A DNA stretch of 18,419 bases, taken from NCBI GenBank assembly GCA_947090365.1, contig CAMUNT010000019.1, positions 1 to 18,419 on the forward strand, read 5' to 3'. The notes under the pieces were generated by a model, which had not been told where the DNA came from, ran no database searches, and worked only from the letters and a program-made list of their open reading frames with translations. The translations under genes were made by a program, and so were the position numbers. This DNA comes from an uncultured Clostridia bacterium (lineage in GTDB: Bacteria > Bacillota > Clostridia > Christensenellales > Borkfalkiaceae). Of this stretch, positions 1-6,550 are shown in pieces (positions within the stretch are counted from its first letter, which is position 1; the number at the start of each line of letters is the position of its first letter).

Positions 1-20
1 CGGGGGGGCGCGCCTTTATT

Positions 21-167
21 TCATTCTTCCCCTATATACTCTTTGTGAAACTTGGCAATTTCCTCTTTGCTTAGCGAAACCTTCTGGTAAAGCCCCGTAC
101 ACTCGTGTGCGCTTGCACAGTCCACGAAGAGGTCGTCTATTAAATTATTTGATTTATATCTTCCCAT
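21..167 (-). CDS. 48-residue small acidic protein, unrecognised
   Basis: An ORF running from ATG at 167 to TGA at 21, with an in-frame TAG two codons upstream of the ATG, so it cannot extend further. The product begins MGRYKSNNLIDDLFVD and contains a central Cys-x(6)-Cys stretch with the local motif HECTGLYQK, then a charged C-terminal helix-like segment ending in YIGEE. It has no membrane segment or signal peptide. The ribosome binding site is weak (only a TTAGGG-like stretch next to the ATG). It begins 59 bases after the end of rloB on the same strand with no terminator between, so it could be read through from the defence operon. The composition looks protein-like, and I have an unverified impression that short acidic proteins with a Cys-Thr-Gly-Leu motif recur in Clostridia. 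It could also be a remnant. No function is assigned. Confidence 0.5.
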   Translation of the reverse strand: MGRYKSNNLIDDLFVDCASAHECTGLYQKVSLSKEEIAKFHKEYIGEE

Positions 168-226
168 ACCCTAAGTATGCGCCTAAGATCGGTTATTTAT
201 GTAAATCACCAGAAACAAACGCATTA

Positions 227-880
227 TCAGAGATTAAGATATTTATTAAAATATTCAAAAAATTCATATACTTTTGTTGCAGGATCATTATTTGACGGCG
301 TTATCGATTCATTTATTAAAGCTTTTGAATATGCTATAGCTTTTTCAATATTTCCCCCGCTGTTCATAACGTTTTTAAAAATATTTTTATCGTTCTTTTT
401 ATACTTTACTTTCAGATATTTATTCAGTTTATCTATATAATCTTCACGGTCTATCGACGACTGTAAATTTATGAAATTCAATAACAGCCACAATTCGAAA
501 CATTGGTTTGACCACAAGGCGTGAAATTTTGTAGAATTATCAGATAAACTGTAAATCTTACTTATTGCATTGTTGAAGTTTTCGGGAAGAAAATCGTCTT
601 TATCGAACAGCACCCAAACGTTATTCATTATACAATTATTTTGCTGTTGTACTTCGGCAGTTATTGCAGAAACGTTTTTAGCCATATTCAACGGGTCGAC
701 CGCATCTACTATAATAAAGAACCGCAATAAAATATTTTCTTTTTTTTCTTTAAAAAACTCTACTACCCCGTCAAAATAATTTTTTTCGGTTTCTTTTCCG
801 CAGCATATAATTAAATTGTTGGTTGCTATAGGAATGTACGCCTTTCGTCTGCTTTTGTACCAAGTTTTTCCTTTCGACAT
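227..880 (-). CDS. rloB: RloB-family protein, second gene of RloA/RloB pair
   Basis: A 217-residue protein of the RloB family, which is linked to restriction and phage-defence loci and is thought to carry a Toprim-like nuclease fold. Visible family motifs are GKETEKNY at residues 28-35 after a hydrophobic strand, the acidic motif VLFDKDDF at 90-97, and SNQCFELWLLLNF at 124-136. The Glu and the Asp cluster would be the metal-binding residues of a Toprim-like site; this is a family-level inference. The ATG at 880 lies 3 bases after the TGA of the ATPase gene, with a GGGAG ribosome binding site inside the last codons of that gene, so the two are very probably translated together. The pairing resembles lactococcal AbiL (ATPase plus RloB-like) and is comparable to PARIS, whose AriB is a different Toprim family. 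No terminator is seen after its stop. Confidence 0.88.
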   Translation of the reverse strand: MSKGKTWYKSRRKAYIPIATNNLIICCGKETEKNYFDGVVEFFKEKKENILLRFFIIVDAVDPLNMAKNVSAITAEVQQQNNCIMNNVWVLFDKDDFLPENFNNAISKIYSLSDNSTKFHALWSNQCFELWLLLNFINLQSSIDREDYIDKLNKYLKVKYKKNDKNIFKNVMNSGGNIEKAIAYSKALINESITPSNNDPATKVYEFFEYFNKYLNL

Positions 881-883
881 ATC

Positions 884-2131
884 TCATAACTCCCAATTCT
901 TAATTACGTTTAAGTATGGATCTGCACCGTATCTGCCTTCCATATACTGCTTATTGTATACGGCGTCGTTTCGCACGAGCTCGCCGTCCTCGGCACGAAT
1001 ATCTATAAGCGAATAGAAGCGTGAGTATTCCTGCTCCATCATTGCCATAAACCATATTTCGTCGCGCCTGAAAACTTCTTTTGTCATTGTAGTTAAATCG
1101 TGCGAAGTGAATATAAGCTGCGCGCCGTGAGGATTGGTATTTTTGTCGGTGAATAATCCGATTATAAATTTCAATAGCTTAGGATGCATTTTTGCATCAA
1201 GCTCATCTATAATAACCGTACGCCCCTCATCCAAAGCAACTAAAAACAACGGTAATAAGCCGAATACTTTTCTGGTGCCGTTTGATTCGGCTTGCAAATC
1301 CAATTCATACGATACGTTTTCAACAGAATGCTGAGTATTGATTTTTACCCTGAACTGATTAACCCCCACAGGTACGCGTTCAACTCTGTAAGATGCAATA
1401 TTCAAATCCATACGGCTTAACAGATCGAGTATTTTCTTTTTTATGCTTTCAGAGCGTTCGTCATTCTTTAATTCCAACTGAAATATATTGTTTAACAACA
1501 GTTCATCTTGAAACGGGACGTTATAATCGACGCTGAACGTAGACAAAAACCACTGTTTCAGCTTTTCGATGATTTCAACCTTATAAACCAATCCCATCCA
1601 CGCCAACACTGGCGTACCGTCGGCTATACTGTTGACAACCTTTACTTGATTTTTGAGAGTATCGCCCAAAGTAATATCACTGTTTGAACGGGTGAATAAT
1701 TCTTTTATTACTTTGCTTCCGACTTTTCTGAAATACAAAGACTCATCTGTTATTTTATTGTTCAAAATAGCAATATAATATTTATATTCCAAGCCGTCGG
1801 CTTCTATAAAAATTTCAAATTCCGTAGGCTTAGTTAAGCACTCGGCGTCAAATTTAAACGGAACAACGGGCAAGCCTACGATAGGCGCTTCGCTAATCTG
1901 ATTAACTCCGCCGACAACGCTGAAATGACGCGCAATTAAAGTCTGTAAAGTAAAAAGCGCTTTAAGCAGCGTGCTTTTTCCGCCTCCGTTCGGCCCGTAA
2001 ATTGCCGCTACGGGTAACAGCTTGTTTCCGATAAGCGTATCCTTGTACTCCGATAACGTTATCGAACGCATATCAAGCGTTGCCTTTTCTTTTATACATT
2101 GGAAATTAGTCACTGAAAATTGTGTTAACAT
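884..2131 (-). CDS. RloA-like AAA family ATPase (abortive-infection type)
   Basis: A 415-residue cytoplasmic ATPase of the ABC/SMC-like AAA_15/AAA_21 group found with RloB or OLD-type partners. Motifs: Walker A GPNGGGKST at 46-54, signature-like ESNGTRKVF at 282-290, Walker B VIIDELDAKMHP at about 306-317, and the histidine switch FTSHD at 341-345. The C-terminal segment around GRYGADPYL (399-407) is typical of the family. I place the start at the ATG at 2131, which is preceded by GAGGTG at 2135-2140. The frame stays open upstream to a TTG at 2224, but that would place the promoter inside the gene and has no ribosome binding site. The expected N-terminus, beginning MLTQFSVTNFQ, also supports this start. 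It is the first gene of the pair; the inferred role is to sense a phage trigger and license the RloB effector. The gene is visibly more AT-rich than tldD/tldE beside it. Confidence 0.88.
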   Translation of the reverse strand: MLTQFSVTNFQCIKEKATLDMRSITLSEYKDTLIGNKLLPVAAIYGPNGGGKSTLLKALFTLQTLIARHFSVVGGVNQISEAPIVGLPVVPFKFDAECLTKPTEFEIFIEADGLEYKYYIAILNNKITDESLYFRKVGSKVIKELFTRSNSDITLGDTLKNQVKVVNSIADGTPVLAWMGLVYKVEIIEKLKQWFLSTFSVDYNVPFQDELLLNNIFQLELKNDERSESIKKKILDLLSRMDLNIASYRVERVPVGVNQFRVKINTQHSVENVSYELDLQAESNGTRKVFGLLPLFLVALDEGRTVIIDELDAKMHPKLLKFIIGLFTDKNTNPHGAQLIFTSHDLTTMTKEVFRRDEIWFMAMMEQEYSRFYSLIDIRAEDGELVRNDAVYNKQYMEGRYGADPYLNVIKNWEL

Positions 2132-2134
2132 AGG

Positions 2135-2140
2135 CACCTC
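2135..2140 (-). promoter_or_regulatory. Ribosome binding site that fixes the RloA-like start
   Basis: GAGGTG on the minus strand, just upstream of the ATG at 2131. It decides the start against the longer TTG-initiated reading that begins at 2224. Confidence 0.7.
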
Positions 2141-2156
2141 GTTATTAAGTATTTCT

Positions 2157-2185
2157 ATTTTACTATATTTTATGCCCAAAATCAA
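2157..2185 (-). promoter_or_regulatory. Sigma-A-type promoter of the RloA/RloB operon
   Basis: Reading the minus strand, a -35 element TTGATT (2185-2180) and a -10 element TAAAAT (2162-2157) are separated by exactly 17 bases. The expected transcription start is near 2150, giving a leader of about 20 bases with the GAGGTG site. Two mismatches in total to the elements TTGACA/TATAAT in conserved positions make it a reasonable but not perfect match. Confidence 0.6.
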
Positions 2186-2188
2186 GTA

Positions 2189-2211
2189 TTTGCGAGAAAA
2201 AATCTCGCAAA
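2189..2211. repeat. Perfect 9-base inverted repeat next to the rloA promoter
   Basis: TTTGCGAGA (2189-2197) and TCTCGCAAA (2203-2211) are perfect reverse complements around five A residues. No T-run follows on either strand, so it does not look like a terminator. It sits 3 bases upstream of the -35 element of the RloA/RloB promoter, a position suited to a dimeric regulator. Function is unproven. Confidence 0.5.
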
Positions 2212-2245
2212 ATAAGCGTTTCAAACCAAAAGCAGCTCATACAAC

Positions 2246-2278
2246 AAAAAAAACGCAGTTTTAAACTGCATTTTTTTT
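2246..2278. terminator. Bidirectional intrinsic terminator closing the opp-tldDE unit
   Basis: GCAGTTT (2255-2261) and AAACTGC (2263-2269) form a hairpin flanked by an A-run (2246-2253) and a T-run (2271-2278). On the minus strand, transcripts from tldE end in the stem followed by eight U residues. The symmetry lets it work in both directions. It separates the transporter unit from the downstream defence promoter. Confidence 0.82.
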
Positions 2279-2291
2279 ATTTTATTCCCTT

Positions 2292-3512
2292 TTATTTCAC
2301 GTTGTTGACGTTGAATTTTGCAACGAGTACGCTGTCGTCTGAGTAGTCGAAAACGTCGTCGCGGGCAACGCCTATAAAATCCTTGCCAAAAATGTCGAAT
2401 ATATTTCCGTTTACGCCGAATTCGGGAAGTCTGCCGACGAGCTTTCCGTTATCATAAAGATACGCAAGCTGAACGGGCAGGCCCACCGTTCCGTCGGGGG
2501 TCATATCGCCCCCGCTTGTTACGAACACGTAAATAGCTTTACCCTTTACAAGGTTTTTCAGGCTATCCGTCCTCTCCGTCTTAAAGCCCGCAAACGAGGC
2601 TTGCGGAACCTCGTCGAAGGGGGCGTATCCGCCTCCCGAGAGGGGAAGATTGAAATTTGCGCTCGAACGCTTGTAGGTCGCAAGTCCCGTAAATACGCCG
2701 TCTTTTACGAAGTAGAACTTGTCACCCTCGTTGACGACGCCCTCCGCGTCGAAGAACGGCATCGGCTTATCCTCGTCGCCCCTGTCGGTGAGGATATTTA
2801 CTTTTTCGTTGAAAATCTTCTCACCCAGCTTCCCGCTTAAAAGGCTTGAACCGCTGACGTACAGCTCTGCAACCATATGCTGCGCGCCGTACTGCAATAC
2901 CTCCATACCGTTTATTATTACGGGAACGTCGCCCTCGGGCATATCGGCTTTTGTATGATATACGTTTAAAAGCTTGCCTATATCGCCGACGATTTTATCC
3001 TCGTCATAGCTGCTTTTAACAAAGCCGTAGGATAAATCCATTATGTTTGCGGAAGCCTTATCCTTTATAACCAGCGCTCCGCCTATTTCGTTGCCCTTGT
3101 ACGAATACCTCGTATTTTTGCTGTTTTCGTAAATTATTTCCTCTTCGCCCATATTTATTTTGTTGCTGAAAACGAAGTCGGGATAGCATTTATTAAGCCT
3201 TGCAATAAGCTTTTTTATCGTTTTAACGTAGTCCTTGGGGGGAATTATATTTTTTACTTTGTTTACTTCCCTTCTGCCGTTTTCGGTCAGGTTGCAGGGA
3301 TACGCGATATTCTGCGCAAGCTTAGCCTTCGCTTCCTCTGAAAGCGCGTTGTCGTCGCCCTCGCCTATTCTGCCCGCAATGCCGATTTTGCCGTCGGCAT
3401 AAACCCTTATAACGGTTTTTACGTCCTCGGTGATACGCAGAGAGTCTACCTTTCCGCCCGAAATATTTACGCTGTACGAAGTTGATTTATTGATAATTTT
3501 TTCCTGTTCCAT
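2292..3512 (-). CDS. tldE: TldE/PmbA-like metalloprotease partner subunit
   Basis: A 406-residue cytoplasmic protein of the TldD/PmbA family. In E. coli, TldD and TldE (PmbA) form a heterodimeric zinc protease that degrades unfolded or short peptides, completes microcin B17 leader removal and degrades the CcdA antitoxin. This copy has the overall domain arrangement: an N-terminal domain with family-typical spacing, a central FDAEG motif at about 254-258, and a C-terminal beta domain ending in a SDDSVLVAKFNV strand. It lacks the HExxxH motif of TldD, as expected for the non-catalytic TldE partner. The ATG at 3512 follows GAGGTG with a short spacer and lies 8 bases after the tldD stop, so the pair is co-translated. 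It is the last gene of the operon before the terminator at 2246-2278. Confidence 0.9.
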   Translation of the reverse strand: MEQEKIINKSTSYSVNISGGKVDSLRITEDVKTVIRVYADGKIGIAGRIGEGDDNALSEEAKAKLAQNIAYPCNLTENGRREVNKVKNIIPPKDYVKTIKKLIARLNKCYPDFVFSNKINMGEEEIIYENSKNTRYSYKGNEIGGALVIKDKASANIMDLSYGFVKSSYDEDKIVGDIGKLLNVYHTKADMPEGDVPVIINGMEVLQYGAQHMVAELYVSGSSLLSGKLGEKIFNEKVNILTDRGDEDKPMPFFDAEGVVNEGDKFYFVKDGVFTGLATYKRSSANFNLPLSGGGYAPFDEVPQASFAGFKTERTDSLKNLVKGKAIYVFVTSGGDMTPDGTVGLPVQLAYLYDNGKLVGRLPEFGVNGNIFDIFGKDFIGVARDDVFDYSDDSVLVAKFNVNNVK

Positions 3513-3520
3513 AACTCACC

Positions 3521-4852
3521 TCACTGTACGCTCATTTTGGAAATTCTCACGTACGGTCCGCCGAACGATACGCTTAAAGGGAACTGCTCCATTTTACCGC
3601 ACCCGCCGAACGCGCTTGAAATAATTTCAGCCTTGTCGGAAAGTCCGTCTATAAGATTTAGCGTTTCGAATACGTTGCCCGTAATTACCGCTATCTTTAC
3701 GGGGTCGCCGATTTTACCGTCGACTATCTCGTACGCAAAGTTGGGGGCAATGGTAAACGTACTCATACCCGAACCGTGCTTGTAATCCTTTATGTAATAG
3801 CCGTGCTTAACTCCCGCAAACAGCTGTTCTTCGGTAAGCGAACCGGCCTCTATTACGGTGCTCGTCATACGCACGATAGGCTCGAAGTCACAGCTTATAG
3901 CCCTTGCGTTGCCCGTTACCTCCTCGTTGAGGTCGGTTGCCGTAGCCGCCGAATGAAGCCTGCCCGACAGAACGCCGTTTTTAATGAGGTAGGTCTTTTT
4001 CGCCTTAGTGCCCTCGTCGTCGTAGGGACGGTAACCCGAGCCGTCTTCGAGTCCGCTGTCGTAAATTGAAAGAATATCGCTTCCCACCTTTTTGCCTATT
4101 GCCCATTCCCTTCTCATAGTTTCGTCGCCTACCATAAAGTCGGCTTCCGACTTGTGCCCGAAGCTTTCGTGCGCGAACACTCCCGCCGTAACGGGCGACA
4201 GAATTACTGGATATTCGCCAGCCGTAACGGGCTTTGCATATAAGAATTTTTCGCTTTCCGCAACGAAGTCTTTAACTTCTTTATCCGAAACGCCTATCTT
4301 CGGAATGCAGTTATCCGACTTCGAGAGCGAAGACGTAAAGTTGTTTTCGCCGTCCGCAAAAGACGCCATTATCCTTATTCCGCACAGCTGAAAATCGTAT
4401 TTTATATCCGCGCCCTTGGAAGAACAGAACTCGACTTCGCTGTATTTATCCGAATAGACCGCGACGAACATTTTAAGGTGTTCGCTCTTCAATAACGCAA
4501 ATTTATCGGTAAGCATTTTGCCCTTTTCGGCAATCGTTATATCCTTTACGCAGTTTTTACCGAACCTGCGTATGACGTCCTTATTGCTTTCGAAGCGCTT
4601 TACAGTTTCGTTTTTTAAAATATCCTTATCCGGCGTCGCGTTTGCGTAAAGCTTATCCAGTTCTCCCTGCAAATCGTCAAGCTTGTAGGTAGAGGCATAA
4701 TACCACATATCGCCGTCGAACACGCGCAAAAAAGCTTTTTTCAGCGTAGTGTTTTTGCTTTCTTCAAGCGCGCCGTCGCGGTATTTTATGCTCGTAGTAA
4801 ATACGGTTTCAACCCTTGCGTCGGCGTAGAAACCCTCTTTGAATTTTAACAT
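3521..4852 (-). CDS. tldD: TldD zinc metalloprotease subunit
   Basis: A 443-residue TldD, close to the usual family length (about 440-480). The catalytic zinc motif HESFGH is at 228-233 within AGVFAHESFGHKSEADF. Other hallmarks are TGNARA at 313-318 and the C-terminal GGCGKMEQFPLSVSFGGP region (416-433), whose cysteine (418) corresponds to the third zinc ligand of the family. It acts in the cytoplasm with TldE, and the active site sits in a closed cavity that admits only extended peptides (family knowledge). The start ATG at 4852 has a GAGG site 8 bases upstream. The gene follows the DUF3899-like gene by 19 bases and precedes tldE by 8 bases. Being in one unit with a peptide importer suggests it may process imported peptides; that is inference. 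Confidence 0.93.
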   Translation of the reverse strand: MLKFKEGFYADARVETVFTTSIKYRDGALEESKNTTLKKAFLRVFDGDMWYYASTYKLDDLQGELDKLYANATPDKDILKNETVKRFESNKDVIRRFGKNCVKDITIAEKGKMLTDKFALLKSEHLKMFVAVYSDKYSEVEFCSSKGADIKYDFQLCGIRIMASFADGENNFTSSLSKSDNCIPKIGVSDKEVKDFVAESEKFLYAKPVTAGEYPVILSPVTAGVFAHESFGHKSEADFMVGDETMRREWAIGKKVGSDILSIYDSGLEDGSGYRPYDDEGTKAKKTYLIKNGVLSGRLHSAATATDLNEEVTGNARAISCDFEPIVRMTSTVIEAGSLTEEQLFAGVKHGYYIKDYKHGSGMSTFTIAPNFAYEIVDGKIGDPVKIAVITGNVFETLNLIDGLSDKAEIISSAFGGCGKMEQFPLSVSFGGPYVRISKMSVQ

Positions 4853-4871
4853 TGAAATTACCTCACTTTAA

Positions 4872-5273
4872 TCAATACTGATAGTAGACGATTAAGAATA
4901 TGCCTGCAAGCGCGATAAACACAAGTCCCGTTAACAGCATAAAGGCCATATTTCGCTTATTGCCCTTTTTTGCTTCGCGGTATTCGTAAAAGTCTTTGTA
5001 TTTCTTGTTCTTAACGTCCCTTCTGAAAAGGTCGAAAAATCTTATAACCGCAAAGGCTAACATATCGAACGCACCGCCGTTGCTTGCGAAAATTATAAGC
5101 CCCGCGCCCGCAAGAAGCACTCCGGGGACGAAAAACGCGTCGGATAGCAAGCCCATAACCTCTTGCGTTCCGTCCGCGTTCCATATCGTCTGGACGCAGA
5201 TTATTACGATGAAAATTATTATTCCGACGACTGCCGATATTATATACGGCAACGCCTTTTTAAAGAAATTCAT
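4872..5273 (-). CDS. Small membrane protein, DUF3899-like
   Basis: A 133-residue integral membrane protein. Three hydrophobic segments are visible at about 8-30, 44-63 and 107-130. A charged cytoplasmic loop rich in Lys, Arg and Tyr lies at 84-107 (it includes KNKKYKDFYEYREAKKG). The second segment followed by FASNGGAFDML (62-72) matches the pattern I associate with DUF3899 proteins of Firmicutes; that family call is from memory. Its ATG overlaps the oppF stop by one base (TAATG), with a GGAG site inside the end of oppF, so its translation is coupled to the transporter ATPase. It may be an accessory membrane subunit or stability factor, but nothing in the sequence shows a biochemical activity. 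Confidence 0.75.
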   Translation of the reverse strand: MNFFKKALPYIISAVVGIIIFIVIICVQTIWNADGTQEVMGLLSDAFFVPGVLLAGAGLIIFASNGGAFDMLAFAVIRFFDLFRRDVKNKKYKDFYEYREAKKGNKRNMAFMLLTGLVFIALAGIFLIVYYQY

Positions 5274-6550
5274 TATTTCTCCATCTCTGATTTGTACTTT
5301 TCGAATTCCGCTTCGTTGCAGTAAATAAGATGCCCGTTGCCTATATCCCGCATTACTGGCTTATCGACGGAATAGTCGTGCTCCGCAATAGGGTTGTAGA
5401 CGATACGCTTTCTGTTCTTTTCGTAGTCGGGGTCGGGTACGGGTATTGCCGACAGAAGCGACTTCGTGTACGGGTGCAGAGGGTGGGCGAACAGCTCGTC
5501 TGAGGTTGCAAGCTCAACCATTTTACCGAAGTACATAACGCCGATTTTGTCCGAGAAATATTTGACGACGGACAAGTCGTGCGCAATGAACATTATCGTA
5601 AGTCCGAGCGAATTTCTCAAATCGTTTAAAAGATTTATTACCTGCGCCTGAATAGATACATCGAGTGCGGAAATAGGTTCGTCCGCTATTATTAAATCGG
5701 GGTTGAGGATAATCGCGCGGGCTATGCCGATACGCTGACGCTGTCCACCCGAAAATTCGTGCGGGTATCTGTTTGCGTGTTCGGGAACGAGACCTACGAG
5801 GTCAAGCATTTTATACACCTGCCCGTCGATATATTTCTTGTCGCGCACTCCGCGGATTATAAGTCCTTCCGCAATGATGTCCCTGACCGTCATTCTAGGG
5901 TCGAGCGACGCGATAGGGTCCTGGAATATCATCTGCATCTTGTTCATAATTCTGTCTTTTTTAGCAAGACGGAGCTCTTCTTTGAACTGCTTTTCAAGCT
6001 CCTTATATTCGGAAGATTCGGGATCGAGCGCGGCAAGCTGAGGGGCGAATTTTTCGCGTACCTTTTGCATTTGCGCTTCGGCGTACTGCCTGTTGCAGTA
6101 CTTGTCGTCGAACTTCGCCGACTTAATATTCGCGCTCTGCTCTACCATTACCGCGTGCAGTTTTTCTTCCGCGTTTTTAAGCCGTTCGGCGTACTCCGCC
6201 CTTACCTCGGTTGCTCCGCTCTGCTTATCTGCTCTGATAAGCTTTTTGACCTCCTTAACCTCCGCCTTGTATTCGGTCTTCGCCTTATGCACCGCGTCCC
6301 TGTACGCGCGGGTGCCCGCACAGATACGCTGGCCCTCGAAATACACGTTGCCGGAGGTTATATCGTAAAGCTTTATAATCGAGCGGCCCGTAGTGGTCTT
6401 ACCGCATCCGCTTTCGCCTACCAGTCCGAAAACTTCGCCCTTGTGAACCTCGAAACTTACGCCGTCGACCGCTTTCAGCTCCATTGCGGGTCCCATTCTG
6501 AAATATTGGCAGAGGTTTTCAACTTTTAACAGAACTTCGTTATTTTCCAT
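5273..6550 (-). CDS. oppF: Oligopeptide ABC transporter ATPase OppF/AmiF, with helical insertion
   Basis: A 425-residue ATPase that would pair with OppD at the membrane to power oligopeptide uptake. Motifs: Walker A GESGCGKT 45-52, Q-loop Q210 in MIFQDP, signature FSGGQRQR 266-273, Walker B DLIIADEP 285-292, H-loop H324. The C-terminal oligo_HPY-like region includes HPLHPYTKSLL and ends in the AmiF-like segment HDYSVDKPVMRDIGNGHLIYCNE. Usual members are about 310-330 residues. The extra length is a Lys/Glu/Ala-rich, probably coiled-coil insertion at about 78-202, between the first beta domain and the Q-loop. The start ATG at 6550 overlaps the end of oppD by 11 bases, and an AGAAGGG stretch precedes it. 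All catalytic motifs are intact, so the insertion is unlikely to be inactivating. Confidence 0.93.
   Translation of the reverse strand: MENNEVLLKVENLCQYFRMGPAMELKAVDGVSFEVHKGEVFGLVGESGCGKTTTGRSIIKLYDITSGNVYFEGQRICAGTRAYRDAVHKAKTEYKAEVKEVKKLIRADKQSGATEVRAEYAERLKNAEEKLHAVMVEQSANIKSAKFDDKYCNRQYAEAQMQKVREKFAPQLAALDPESSEYKELEKQFKEELRLAKKDRIMNKMQMIFQDPIASLDPRMTVRDIIAEGLIIRGVRDKKYIDGQVYKMLDLVGLVPEHANRYPHEFSGGQRQRIGIARAIILNPDLIIADEPISALDVSIQAQVINLLNDLRNSLGLTIMFIAHDLSVVKYFSDKIGVMYFGKMVELATSDELFAHPLHPYTKSLLSAIPVPDPDYEKNRKRIVYNPIAEHDYSVDKPVMRDIGNGHLIYCNEAEFEKYKSEMEK

Noticed and set aside
884..2224. Longer ATPase starting at TTG 2224
   Set aside because: It has no ribosome binding site, it would include the promoter at 2157-2185, and the family N-terminus begins at the ATG at 2131.
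2292..3512. tldE as a broken protease because HExxxH is missing
   Set aside because: TldE/PmbA partners normally lack this zinc motif; TldD next to it has it.
5759..6529. A 256-residue plus-strand ORF inside oppF
   Set aside because: It lies entirely antisense to oppF, whose ABC motifs prove its frame. It has no ribosome binding site or recognisable domain and is a codon-bias shadow.
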